Of a stretch of 64,000 nt of DNA, positions 25,381 through 33,612 are shown in pieces. This stretch comes from an uncultured Bacillota bacterium (GTDB lineage: Bacteria; Bacillota; Clostridia; Christensenellales; QAND01). The position numbers and the translations under genes were made by a program. The DNA lies in contig CAJJKN010000004.1 of NCBI GenBank assembly GCA_905188085.1, positions 94,538 through 158,537 on the forward strand, given 5' to 3'. Below the pieces are notes generated by a model. The model was not told where the DNA came from. It saw nothing but the letters and a program-made list of their open reading frames with translations, and ran no database searches. Numbering within the stretch: the first letter of the stretch is position 1; each line of letters opens with the position of its first letter.

Positions 25381-26197
25381 GATATTGTCCACGCTCTTTT
25401 CCTATTCTTTTATGATCCGCGCTTTGATTGCCGGCACGCTTGTGTCCCTTTGCGCCGCACTTTTGGGCGTAAGCCTGGTGCTAAAGCGCTATTCCATGAT
25501 CGGCGACGGCCTTTCCCATGTAGGGTTTGGCGCGCTTTCCGTGGCCACGGCGCTGAATTGGGCCCCCATGGGCGTAGCTTTGCCGGTTGTGCTGCTGTCT
25601 GCGTTTCTTCTGCTTCGCTTAAATGCACATGGCCGCGTTTCTTCCGATGCGGCCATCGCGCTTGTTTCCTCCTCATCGCTGGCCATCGGCATCATCGCCA
25701 CTTCCCTGGCCGGCGGCATCGGCACAGATCTTTATAACTATATGTTTGGCAGCGTGTTGGCCATGAGCCGCACGGATGTTACGCTTGCGCTTTGCCTTTC
25801 GGCGGTTGTGCTCATTCTGTTTGTCTTTTTCTATCAAAAAATCTTTGCCGTTACGTTTGACGAAGTGTTCGCCAAAGCAACCGGCCTGAAAAGTGAATTG
25901 TACACCATGCTCATTGCCGCTTTAACCGCCATTACCATCGTCATCGGCATGCGTATCATGGGCACGCTTTTGATTTCCAGCCTCATCATCTTCCCCGCCA
26001 TGACGTCCATGCGCGTTTTCCACAGCTTTCGCGGCGTTGTCATCAGCGCAGCGCTTGTCTCTGTGCTTTGCTTTGTTTTCGGCCTGCTCTTTTCCTTTAT
26101 GTTTGCCCTGCCCACCGGCGCCAGCGTTGTGCTTGTCAATCTGGTTTTGTTTTTGGTGTTTTCCCTCTATGCCTTTTTCCGAAAGCATAGCGCCTAA
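25373..26197 (+). CDS. znuB: Zinc ABC transporter permease
   Basis: A 274-residue ABC-3-type membrane protein with about eight hydrophobic segments. LGVSLVLKRYSMIGDGLSHVGFGALSVA near the N terminus and the MRIMGTLLISSLIIFPAM segment are family hallmarks. The start overlaps znuC by 8 bases. It ends the Zur operon before a bidirectional terminator. Confidence 0.94.
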   Translation: MIEILSTLFSYSFMIRALIAGTLVSLCAALLGVSLVLKRYSMIGDGLSHVGFGALSVATALNWAPMGVALPVVLLSAFLLLRLNAHGRVSSDAAIALVSSSSLAIGIIATSLAGGIGTDLYNYMFGSVLAMSRTDVTLALCLSAVVLILFVFFYQKIFAVTFDEVFAKATGLKSELYTMLIAALTAITIVIGMRIMGTLLISSLIIFPAMTSMRVFHSFRGVVISAALVSVLCFVFGLLFSFMFALPTGASVVLVNLVLFLVFSLYAFFRKHSA

Positions 26198-26212
26198 GGG
26201 TTTTTATCCAGC

Positions 26213-26245
26213 AAAAAAGCCCGCCGGATTGGCAGGCTTTTTATT
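26213..26245. terminator. Bidirectional terminator between znuB and the amidase gene
   Basis: AAAAAGCC(C)GCC/GGC(A)GGCTTTTT with a single mismatch and a T-rich tail on either strand. Confidence 0.85.
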
Positions 26246-26246
26246 T

Positions 26247-26888
26247 TTAGATTTCTTTTCCAATGTCTTCTCGCAATTGTTTCCAGGCAGCCGGGTGCTC
26301 CACATAATATTTCGGGCAATCCTTTCCCGTTACATCATAATGGCGAATCACATCGTTTTGCGTCAAATTGTATTTTTTACACAGCCAGGCCGTCAGTTTA
26401 ACCACCGATTCATACGTTGCATCCGCAAATTTCCCGGATTCATCCGGATGGCATACTTCTATTGAAACGGTGTCCACATTGCGGTCGTTTGTAGCGGAGG
26501 ATATTTCATCCAACGGAATGCACTGGATCACTTCGCCCTCCAGCCCCACAACAAAATGCGCGCTTACCTTTGTATCGTCATTATTAAAATAATCCCGATT
26601 TTGTTTGGCCGTCGTTCCCGGATTTGCCACATAGTGAATCACAATGTTTTTCACTTCTTCCAGCTTTTTCCCCCGCCGTGCGCTGCCGTTGGTTTGTATC
26701 AGCTGCTCATCAATCCAGGTGGGCTGCGCAACGTTTTTGTTTTCCTTGCCCGCCACGCTTTGGCTCTGTGAGCCGCTTGTCAGCCATAATACAACGCCCA
26801 AAGCCGCCATCAACGCCATGGCGCCTATGATCATCTTTTTCCTGGTTTCCGCTCTCCGCCTTCTTCTGCGTCTGCGTCTGTTTGCCAT
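26247..26888 (-). CDS. N-acetylmuramoyl-L-alanine amidase (Amidase_2/PGRP type), membrane-anchored
   Basis: A 213-residue peptidoglycan amidase. It begins with a run of nine arginines (residues 4-12), then one transmembrane helix (19-36) and an extracellular Amidase_2 domain. The zinc ligands are visible: His85 in NIVIHYV, His183 in IRHYDVTGKDCP and Cys191. Function: cleaving the bond between MurNAc and the stem peptide in wall turnover or spore development. The arginine run probably fixes the N-in orientation. It is a single-gene unit. Confidence 0.9.
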   Translation of the reverse strand: MANRRRRRRRRRAETRKKMIIGAMALMAALGVVLWLTSGSQSQSVAGKENKNVAQPTWIDEQLIQTNGSARRGKKLEEVKNIVIHYVANPGTTAKQNRDYFNNDDTKVSAHFVVGLEGEVIQCIPLDEISSATNDRNVDTVSIEVCHPDESGKFADATYESVVKLTAWLCKKYNLTQNDVIRHYDVTGKDCPKYYVEHPAAWKQLREDIGKEI

Positions 26889-27067
26889 CTTTTTCTACCT
26901 TTCTTTTGCTACCCAACTATTCCTTTTCTATCTTAGCAAATAATCCACCTCTCTTTTTATTCTAAAATCTTTCAGAATCCAATAAATTTCCATATATTTC
27001 CCTGTTATTTTTAATTATCTCATTCAATCAGCAAAAAACGCCCTATTTGGGCATTTTTCTTTAAAAT

Positions 27068-27412
27068 TCAAGAGATACATTGCCGTTTTTTGTACAGGGA
27101 ATAAGGATAATACGCCAAGCTTATGCAAATGGCAATACACACGCTTTGCCAATAGCCCACCGAAAAGCCCGGCATCCAGGCCGAGGCCCACCACACAAGC
27201 AGCGCATCCGTCAGCGGCGTTAACAGACCCCATACAAGCGCGTTGATCGGAAGAATTATCGTCTGCATCACCGGCCGCAGCAGCACATAAAACACCGTCA
27301 GCAGCAGCCCGGCGCATAGCGCACCAACCGGGGTACATAACGGCGGACATACCAATGATGTGCCAAACAATACAAAGGCAATGCCAAAATACCGTGTCCA
27401 AAGTGCGGTCAT
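27068..27412 (-). CDS. Phage holin family (YvlD-like) four-helix membrane protein
   Basis: A 114-residue protein with about four hydrophobic helices, resembling the Phage_holin_4_2 family (Bacillus YvlD). The marker is VFYVLLRPVMQTIILPINALVWGLLTPLTDALLVWWASAWMPGF. The start at 27412 overlaps the upstream gene's stop by ATGA. Despite the family name it is a chromosomal membrane protein, not a lysis gene. It is the last gene of a four-gene operon with a DUF2089 regulator. Role unknown; the yvl context suggests membrane stress. Confidence 0.8.
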   Translation of the reverse strand: MTALWTRYFGIAFVLFGTSLVCPPLCTPVGALCAGLLLTVFYVLLRPVMQTIILPINALVWGLLTPLTDALLVWWASAWMPGFSVGYWQSVCIAICISLAYYPYSLYKKRQCIS

Positions 27413-27720
27413 CTGCCGTCTCCCCCTTTCCGTCCGATGGTTTTTATCTCCACATACACTTTCTGTTTTTCCTCTTCGATTTGCGCCTGCACAAAGCTTT
27501 GCGGTTCGCTTTGCATCCAGGTCAAAAGCAGGGTTTGGATCGTTTGCAGCATCAGCTGCGCTTTCTGCCTGTTGCGTTTTCCCACCAGGTAAAGGGCGGC
27601 TTCCAGTGAAAGCGTCCATTGATACAGCACATGCAGCGCCACGGAAAACCCGATTCGCAATCTCTTTGCGCCGCGGAGCCGCACCTTGCATTTCAGCGCC
27701 CAACAGCGGTCAATCCACAT
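27409..27720 (-). CDS. Hypothetical protein in the DUF2089 operon
   Basis: A 103-residue protein that I do not recognise. It has a basic N terminus (KCKVRLRGAKRLRIGF), an amphipathic middle (SVALHVLYQWTLSLEAALYLVG), and a Glu/Lys-rich coiled segment near the end (QAQIEEEKQKVYVEIKTIG). It overlaps both neighbours (11 bases upstream, ATGA downstream), so it is almost certainly translated. No homology-based function can be given. Confidence 0.7.
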   Translation of the reverse strand: MWIDRCWALKCKVRLRGAKRLRIGFSVALHVLYQWTLSLEAALYLVGKRNRQKAQLMLQTIQTLLLTWMQSEPQSFVQAQIEEEKQKVYVEIKTIGRKGGDGR

Positions 27721-28135
27721 ACACCCTCACCTTCAAATCGTTGCCGTCCTGATCCATATCCACATTGACAATATCTTCCTCCAGCGATTCAAACATATCC
27801 ACAACCTGGCCGATATTCAATGCGCTCAGGTCTATGCCTTTTCCTTTCAGTTCTTCATTCACTTCTTTCGGCACGCAGTTGTTCAAAATGTTATCCGCAT
27901 AGCGCGCCAACACCAACGGCACGCTCACATTCACATTGATCTTTTTGCCGCCTTCTACAAAGCCGTTCACTTCAACCCGCAGCTTTTTCCCTTTCATGCG
28001 CACAGCGTCGGCCTGCGCCCGCACGCTTTGTTTTTCTTCATTTTCCTCCAAGCAATCCAACAGCTTTGCCGCCTCTTCCGGGGAAACCTTCCCCTGTTCC
28101 AGCATGTCCAATACCTTTTTGCGTTCTTCTTTCAT
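27710..28135 (-). CDS. SHOCT-like protein (YvlB N-terminal type)
   Basis: A 141-residue protein opening with EERKKVLDMLEQGKVSPEEAAKLLDCLEE, the SHOCT-like short helical domain found at the start of Bacillus YvlB and other DUF4097 proteins. The rest (VRVEV, NVNVSVPLVLARYADNILNN, VDMFESLEEDIVNVDMDQDGNDLKVRVYVD) is a small beta-rich region with no DUF4097 repeat. It follows the DUF2089 gene by one base. Likely a partner in signal or stress response; inferred from context. Confidence 0.75.
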   Translation of the reverse strand: MKEERKKVLDMLEQGKVSPEEAAKLLDCLEENEEKQSVRAQADAVRMKGKKLRVEVNGFVEGGKKINVNVSVPLVLARYADNILNNCVPKEVNEELKGKGIDLSALNIGQVVDMFESLEEDIVNVDMDQDGNDLKVRVYVD

Positions 28136-28136
28136 T

Positions 28137-28532
28137 TTATTTTTCCGCTCCTTTCAGTTCGTTTAATAGCCCAATAGCCGTATCGGCGTCGATCTCTCCC
28201 TCTGCCAAACGGCTTAAAACCTCTTGCCGGGCCCGGTCCTGGTTTTGCTTTTGTGTTTCCGGCTTTTCATCCAGTCCCAAAGCCGCCAGCGCCTGGTCCA
28301 TCATATTGCGCACCGTGGGATAGCTGATGCCCATCACACGCTCCACCTCTTTGATGGAACCTCTGCACCGGAGAAACACCTCTATAAACTGCCGATGCTT
28401 TTCCTCCAGCATGCAAAATTTGCACGGGGCAAAATTGCCCGTCAATTCCGTTTCGCAATGGTTGCAGTGCAGCCTTGTCACTTCCATCGTCTCTCCGCAT
28501 ACCGGGCATTTGGTAGGCATATGATATTTCAT
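28137..28532 (-). CDS. DUF2089 family zinc-ribbon/HTH regulator
   Basis: A 131-residue protein with a zinc ribbon at the N terminus (CPVCG at 9-13, CNHC) and another CKFC, then a helix-turn-helix GSIKEVERVMGISYPTVRNMMDQALAALGL, and a C-terminal SHOCT-like tail (RLAEGEIDADTAIGLLNEL). This layout is the DUF2089 family, thought to be DNA-binding. It heads the operon, and repeated TTGATT motifs sit over its promoter, pointing to autoregulation. Confidence 0.85.
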   Translation of the reverse strand: MKYHMPTKCPVCGETMEVTRLHCNHCETELTGNFAPCKFCMLEEKHRQFIEVFLRCRGSIKEVERVMGISYPTVRNMMDQALAALGLDEKPETQKQNQDRARQEVLSRLAEGEIDADTAIGLLNELKGAEK

Positions 28533-28556
28533 CCGTCATTCCCCTTTCTTGCCTTT

Positions 28557-28584
28557 AATATATCACTATTTTTATAAAAATCAA
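28557..28584 (-). promoter_or_regulatory. Promoter of the DUF2089 operon
   Basis: TTGATT, 16-base spacer, TATATT on the minus strand. The -35 coincides with the first of the repeated TTGATT motifs. Confidence 0.65.
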
Positions 28585-28639
28585 TACTAAATATTAAAAA
28601 AATCAATTTTTATATTAAATATATTGATTTATAAATCAA
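28579..28639. repeat. Three spaced TTGATT motifs, one within a 16-base palindrome
   Basis: On the minus strand TTGATT occurs at 28579-28584, 28601-28606 and 28634-28639, 22 and 33 bases apart. The farthest copy lies in a perfect palindrome, TTGATTTATAAATCAA (28624-28639). The spacings are near two and three DNA turns, as for a multi-site operator. Confidence 0.6.
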
Positions 28640-28797
28640 TTTTTATTATTTTTCTCTTTCTTTCAGCCTTTTGTCCGTCTTTTTTGCCGCCTCACCTTAT
28701 ATACAGTTTTGTTTTCTCATGCTAAAATGATGGTTACCGTTTTCTGTTTTTATAAAATCTTATCTCTGCATCCGGGTAAAGGAGTATCAATTTATTT

Positions 28798-30150
28798 ATG
28801 GAAATGCAAGAAAAAAAGGCCCTGTTGTTTAGCAACAAAGATTTGAAAAAACTGATTTGGCCGCTCATCATCGAACAGCTTTTAACCGTGACCGTCGGCA
28901 TGATGGATACCGTTATGATCGCCAGCGTTGGCGAATCCGCCGTGTCCGCCGTATCGCTGGTGGATTCCATCATGATCCTCATCATCCAGATTTTCGCCGC
29001 CATCGCCACCGGCGGCGCCGTGGTGGCCGGCCAGTTTTTGGGCGCAAAAGACGAGGACCGCGCGTGCCAATCCGCCAACCAGCTCATTTTGTTTATCAGC
29101 GTATTGTCCATTGCGGTCATGGGGCTTGTCTATCTTTTGCGCGGGTTTATCCTCCATCAGGTTTTCGGAAAAATTACCGCCGAGGTAATGGCGCACAGCA
29201 GCACATATCTGGATATCGTTTCCCTCTCCATTCCGTTTATCGCGCTTTATAACGGTGGGGCCGCGTTGTTTCGCACGATGGGCAATTCCCGCATCTCCAT
29301 GTATACTTCGCTGTTGATGAACGCCATTAACATCACCGGCAATGCCATTATGATCTATGGCTTGCATATGGGCGTTGCCGGCGCCGCCATCCCTACGTTG
29401 GTTTCGCGCATTGTGGCCGCCGTTGTGATGATCGTGCTTTTGCTAAACCCCAAACAGCTGGTCCATCTAAAGCGGCCGTTCTCTTTGAAATTTGACGCCA
29501 CGCTCATCAAACGCATTTTATATATCGGCGTGCCCAACGGACTGGAAAACAGCATGTTCCAGCTTGGCAAAATCCTTTTGCTTTCCCTTGTTTCCGGCTT
29601 TGGCACGGCCGCCATTGCCGCCAATGCCGTAAGCAATACCCTGGCCACCTTTATGACCCTGCCCGGTATGGCCATCGGCTTTGCCATCATCACTGTGGTC
29701 TCCCGCTGCATCGGCGCCGGCGATTATAAACAGGCCCGGTATTATACGCGAAAGCTGATTAAAATTACTTACCTGGCTCTGCTGCTCACCAACGCCCTCA
29801 TCATTTTGGGGCTGCCCGCGGTGCTTTCTCTGTATCATCTGTCCGATATTACCGCCAGTATGACCACGCAGATCATCTTCTCCTACGCCGCTGCCGCCAT
29901 TGTCATCTGGGCGCCGGCCTTTTCCCTTCCAAACACCCTGCGCGCCGCCAACGATGTGAAATTCAGCATGGTGGTTTCCATTCTGTCCATGTGGATTTTC
30001 CGCATCGGGTTCAGCTTCCTGTTGGCAAAAAACATGGGGTTGGGTGTTTTCGGAGTCTGGATTTCCATGTATATCGATTGGCTGGTGCGCAGCATCCTGT
30101 TTGTGCTCCGCTATAAAGGGGTTTCCTGGTATCGATATACCGGCTGTTGA
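28798..30150 (+). CDS. MATE family efflux transporter
   Basis: A 450-residue protein with twelve predicted transmembrane helices, belonging to the MATE (NorM/DinF-like) drug-sodium or drug-proton antiporters. The start region KKLIWPLIIEQLLTVTVGMMDTVMIASVGESAVSAVSLVD and the repeated second half (NGLENSMFQLGKILLLSLVSGFGTAAIAANAVSNTL) fit the two-fold internal repeat. AAAGGAG is 13 bases before ATG 28798; ATG 28804 is an alternative. Substrate unknown. Confidence 0.93.
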   Translation: MEMQEKKALLFSNKDLKKLIWPLIIEQLLTVTVGMMDTVMIASVGESAVSAVSLVDSIMILIIQIFAAIATGGAVVAGQFLGAKDEDRACQSANQLILFISVLSIAVMGLVYLLRGFILHQVFGKITAEVMAHSSTYLDIVSLSIPFIALYNGGAALFRTMGNSRISMYTSLLMNAINITGNAIMIYGLHMGVAGAAIPTLVSRIVAAVVMIVLLLNPKQLVHLKRPFSLKFDATLIKRILYIGVPNGLENSMFQLGKILLLSLVSGFGTAAIAANAVSNTLATFMTLPGMAIGFAIITVVSRCIGAGDYKQARYYTRKLIKITYLALLLTNALIILGLPAVLSLYHLSDITASMTTQIIFSYAAAAIVIWAPAFSLPNTLRAANDVKFSMVVSILSMWIFRIGFSFLLAKNMGLGVFGVWISMYIDWLVRSILFVLRYKGVSWYRYTGC

Positions 30151-30166
30151 TCTTTTTTCGCAAAAT

Positions 30167-30200
30167 AAAAAACCGGGCACAATCGCCCGGTTTTTATTTT
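30167..30200. terminator. Bidirectional terminator between the MATE gene and panT
   Basis: AAAAACCGGGC/GCCCGGTTTTT with a 6-base loop. Confidence 0.9.
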
Positions 30201-30206
30201 TCCCTG

Positions 30207-30818
30207 TTATTCTTTTTTGCCAAAGTTCTTATACAGTGCTTTGGTAATCGCCGTGCCCAAAACAAGGCAGGCCGCGCATTCCAATACGCTGTTCAGGGTA
30301 ACAAACGACAATAAAAAGCCCATAACGGAAACGCCGCCATCCGCCGCCATACCCAGCGCCGTATTGTAAAACAACAACCCGAAAGCGCTTACAAAAAAGA
30401 TGGTGTTCAAGATCGCGCCGCTTGCGCTGCCCACGGCAAAGGAAACCAGCTTTGTCTTGTCTATCTTATACAGCGCTTTGAAAATCACGCCGCTCAGCCA
30501 GCCCATCAAAATGCGGGGCACAAAGCACAGGATCATCGTTCTAAACCAGCTGACCTGCAGCAGCATCGCGCCTAGGCCGCTCATGCCAAAGCATTGAATA
30601 AAGCTGGTAAGTCCAAACATACCGCCCAGCACGGCGCCGGCCCCGGGTCCAATAAGAATGGCTCCCACCACTACGGGAATCATGATGAATGTAATTTCCA
30701 CCCCTACACCTACGCGCAGATAGCCGATCGGCGTAAAGGCCATCAGGAGAATAATGGCCGTCAGCAGCGCCATTTGCGTTAAGGTCTTGCTGTTCATCGT
30801 CTTTGTTCTTTGTTGCAT
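30207..30818 (-). CDS. ECF transporter S component, probably pantothenate (PanT-like)
   Basis: A 203-residue membrane protein with six hydrophobic segments. It has the ECF S-component pattern: LTQMALLTAIILLMAFTPIGYLRVGVGVEITFIMIPVVVGAILIGPGAGAVLGG. The start is ATG 30818, after AGGAGG; the longer open frame runs back into coaX. It follows coaX by 47 bases, so a vitamin B5 (pantothenate) substrate is likely, an inference from operon context. The energising module must be encoded elsewhere. Confidence 0.8.
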   Translation of the reverse strand: MQQRTKTMNSKTLTQMALLTAIILLMAFTPIGYLRVGVGVEITFIMIPVVVGAILIGPGAGAVLGGMFGLTSFIQCFGMSGLGAMLLQVSWFRTMILCFVPRILMGWLSGVIFKALYKIDKTKLVSFAVGSASGAILNTIFFVSAFGLLFYNTALGMAADGGVSVMGFLLSFVTLNSVLECAACLVLGTAITKALYKNFGKKE

Positions 30819-30865
30819 TGTTTTCCTCCTGCTGCCGCCCAAACGGTGCGGCGCAAATTTTTGGT

Positions 30866-31639
30866 TCAGGCCTGTTGGTTTTTTTGCCAGATGCTGTATA
30901 ACCCTTTTAGCGTCACATGCGGTTCCAGCACGATTTTGCCCGTGATATACGGTGCAATCGTGTCCGCCGCGCCGCCGGTTAACACCACATTCGGTTTTTC
31001 CCCAAGCGCATGGGCATAACGGTCTATCATGCCCTCCACCAAAGCCGCCGTGCCGTAAATGGAGCCTGCCCGGATGGCCTCTGCGGTATTGCGGCCCAGC
31101 ACCCCGTGCTTGGGGGCCTGCAAAATTACATCGCTCAGCTGCGCTGTTTTGTCCTTGAGCGCCTCTAAAGAAATCTGCACCCCCGCACAAATGGCCGTGC
31201 CTACCAGCGCGCCCGTTTCATCCAGCACGGTAAAGGTCGTCGCCGTGCCCAGATCCACCACCACACAGGGCAGCGGCATATGGCCCAGCGCCCAGGCAGC
31301 GTTTGCCGCCAGATCGCTTCCCAGCTGCCGCGGCTGTTCGGTTTTGATGTTTACCCCTGTTTTTACCCCGGAGGACAAAAGCATCCTTTGTTTGATTCCC
31401 AATAGCGCCAAGCCCTGCATCACCGCGTTTGTCACCGTCGGCACCACAGAACCTACGATCGCGTGGCTGCATTGCGCCGCGCTTACGCCAAACAAATCAA
31501 ACAACCCTTTTAACTCCATGGCAGTTTGCACACCGGTTCTTCGCATATCCGTTGCAATCGGGGCGACAAAAACACACTCGTCCCCGTTAAACCCGCCTAT
31601 ACTGATATGACTGTTTCCGATTTCCACTGCCAGTACCAT
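30866..31639 (-). CDS. coaX: Type III pantothenate kinase
   Basis: It phosphorylates pantothenate, the first step of CoA synthesis. The 257-residue enzyme has the ASKHA-fold signature: VLAVEIGNSHISIGGF at the N terminus (the family's D-GNT/S motif, Glu6 replacing the usual Asp), GSDLAANAAWALGHMPLPCVVVDLGTATTFTVLD, and a C-terminal VVLTGGAAD. The start is ATG 31639 with GAGGCGGAG upstream. It has its own promoter and shares a transcript with the ECF gene. Confidence 0.92.
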   Translation of the reverse strand: MVLAVEIGNSHISIGGFNGDECVFVAPIATDMRRTGVQTAMELKGLFDLFGVSAAQCSHAIVGSVVPTVTNAVMQGLALLGIKQRMLLSSGVKTGVNIKTEQPRQLGSDLAANAAWALGHMPLPCVVVDLGTATTFTVLDETGALVGTAICAGVQISLEALKDKTAQLSDVILQAPKHGVLGRNTAEAIRAGSIYGTAALVEGMIDRYAHALGEKPNVVLTGGAADTIAPYITGKIVLEPHVTLKGLYSIWQKNQQA

Positions 31640-31672
31640 GCTCCGCCTCTTTTCCGGCCTGTCGCCCGGCAC

Positions 31673-31701
31673 ATTATACCCTGTTTTACTGTCTGCGCCA
31701 A
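31673..31701 (-). promoter_or_regulatory. Promoter of coaX-panT
   Basis: TTGGCG, 17-base spacer, TATAAT on the minus strand, 34 bases before the coaX start. Confidence 0.7.
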
Positions 31702-31710
31702 GCCTCTTTT

Positions 31711-33612
31711 TTATTCCAGTTCAAAAACACCTGTATACAGCTGATAGTATTGTCCTTTTTGTGCCAGCAGGTCCTCATGGTTGCCGCGTTCGATGATCTG
31801 CCCGCGATCCATCACCAAAATCACGTCCGAATTTTTCACCGTAGAAAGCCGATGGGCAATGACAAACACCGTTCTTCCCACCATCAACGCATCCATACCC
31901 TTTTGCACAATCGCTTCCGTTCTGGTGTCGATGGAGGAGGTTGCCTCGTCCAAAATCATCACCGGCGGATCCGCCACTGCCGCGCGGGCAATGGACAGAA
32001 GCTGGCGCTGCCCCTGGGAAAGGTTTGCGCCGTTGCCGGAAATCACGGTCCGGTATCCTTCCGGCAGGCGGCGGATAAAATCATCCGCCCCGGCCAACTT
32101 GGCCGCCGCCATACATTCCCCGTCCGTTGCGTCCAGTTTTCCGTAACGGATGTTTTCCATCACCGTGCCGGTAAACAAATTGGTATCCTGTAATACCATG
32201 CCCAGCGCCCGGCGCAAATCACCCTTTTTAATATCGCTGATGTCGATGCCGTCATAGCGGATTTGCCCTTCCGAAATATCATAAAACCGATTCAGCAAGT
32301 TGGTGATGGTGGTCTTCCCGGCGCCCGTGGCCCCCACAAACGCCACCTTTTGGCCGGGTTTGGCATAGAGCGAAAGATCGTGCAAAACCGGCTTCCCTTT
32401 TTCATATTCAAAATCCACATCATACAGCCGCACGTCTCCGGTCAGCTTTGTATATTTGGGTGCCTGCCCGTTTTCTCCGCTCTGCTTCCAGGCCCATACG
32501 CCCGTGCGCTGCACGCACTCTTTTAAAACGCCATCCTCTTCCTGCACATTCACCAGCGTAATTTTTCCTTCGTCCTGTTCGGGCTGTTGATCCATCAGGT
32601 TGAAAATGCGCTGCGCGCCGGCCAGGCCCATCACCACTGCGTTGATCTGATGAGAAACCTGGCCAATATTTCCCACAAACTGTTTGGTCATATTCAAAAA
32701 CGGCACCGTAATGCTAATCGTCAGCGGCAAGCCGGACAGGCTGCAATTCCCTGCGCCCGTTACCAGCAAAATGCCGCCGGCCAGCGCCACCAAGACATAC
32801 AGCACGTTGCCGATGTTGTTCAAAATCGGCCCCAGAATGTTGGCATAGCGGTTGGCGCGCTCCGCCTGTTCAAACAGGGTTTGGTTCAGCGCATCAAACG
32901 CTGTTTCGCTTGCTCGCTCATGACAAAACACTTTGATTACCTTTTGCCCGTTCATCATCTCTTCGGCAAAGCCTTCCACTTTGCCCAGTGCTTCCTGTTG
33001 CCTGAAAAAGTATTTGGCGGAACCGCCGCCCACTTTTTTGGTAATCAAATAAATCACCGCCACACCGGACAGCACCACCAGCGTCATCCATAGGCTGTAA
33101 TAGATCATGATGCAAAAAATACTGAGAATCGTCACCGCCGTAATCATCAGCTGCGGAAAGCTTTGCGAAATCATCTGTCGCAGCGTATCAATGTCGTTTG
33201 TATAGTAGCTCATGATATCACCATGGTTGTTGGTATCAAAATACTGAATCGGCAGCCACTGCATTCCGTTAAACATCTTTTCCCTAAGCTTTTTCAATGT
33301 GCCCTGCGTCATTACCGCCATCAGCTGATTGTAGGTAATCGAAGAAATCAACGCCAGCACATAAAACCCGGCCAAAAGGCTTACCAGTTTTAATATTTTC
33401 GGCCCCACATCGCTCCATACGCCGCTTTGCCAGCTGTTTTCCACCAGCGCAATTACGTTTTGCATAAAAATCGCCGGAATGGAGCTGACCGCCGCACTGA
33501 AAACAATACAAACCATCACCACCGGCAGCATCACCGGGTAAAAGCCCCGTATTGTCTTAAACAATCTTTTGATCGTGCCTTTTTTCACCTGTTTACGCTT
33601 CATCCGTTTCAC
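31711..33612 (-). CDS. Heterodimeric multidrug-type ABC exporter, subunit B
   Basis: A 633-residue half-transporter: an N-terminal six-helix membrane domain (FYPVMLPVVMVCIVFSAAVSSIPAIFMQ) and a C-terminal ATPase. Walker A is GATGAGKTT, Walker B MILDEATSSID with catalytic Glu, and the signature is NLSQGQRQLL instead of LSGGQ. It overlaps the partner gene by 20 bases. Together the two halves give one intact and one degenerate ATP site, a known heterodimeric design. Probable role: drug or lipid export. An insert near residues 340-400 is longer than usual. Confidence 0.93.
   Translation of the reverse strand: MKRMKRKQVKKGTIKRLFKTIRGFYPVMLPVVMVCIVFSAAVSSIPAIFMQNVIALVENSWQSGVWSDVGPKILKLVSLLAGFYVLALISSITYNQLMAVMTQGTLKKLREKMFNGMQWLPIQYFDTNNHGDIMSYYTNDIDTLRQMISQSFPQLMITAVTILSIFCIMIYYSLWMTLVVLSGVAVIYLITKKVGGGSAKYFFRQQEALGKVEGFAEEMMNGQKVIKVFCHERASETAFDALNQTLFEQAERANRYANILGPILNNIGNVLYVLVALAGGILLVTGAGNCSLSGLPLTISITVPFLNMTKQFVGNIGQVSHQINAVVMGLAGAQRIFNLMDQQPEQDEGKITLVNVQEEDGVLKECVQRTGVWAWKQSGENGQAPKYTKLTGDVRLYDVDFEYEKGKPVLHDLSLYAKPGQKVAFVGATGAGKTTITNLLNRFYDISEGQIRYDGIDISDIKKGDLRRALGMVLQDTNLFTGTVMENIRYGKLDATDGECMAAAKLAGADDFIRRLPEGYRTVISGNGANLSQGQRQLLSIARAAVADPPVMILDEATSSIDTRTEAIVQKGMDALMVGRTVFVIAHRLSTVKNSDVILVMDRGQIIERGNHEDLLAQKGQYYQLYTGVFELE

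Noticed and set aside
27068..27412. Prophage remnant because of the holin-family protein
   Set aside because: No other phage gene is present; the protein fits the chromosomal YvlD-type use of this family.
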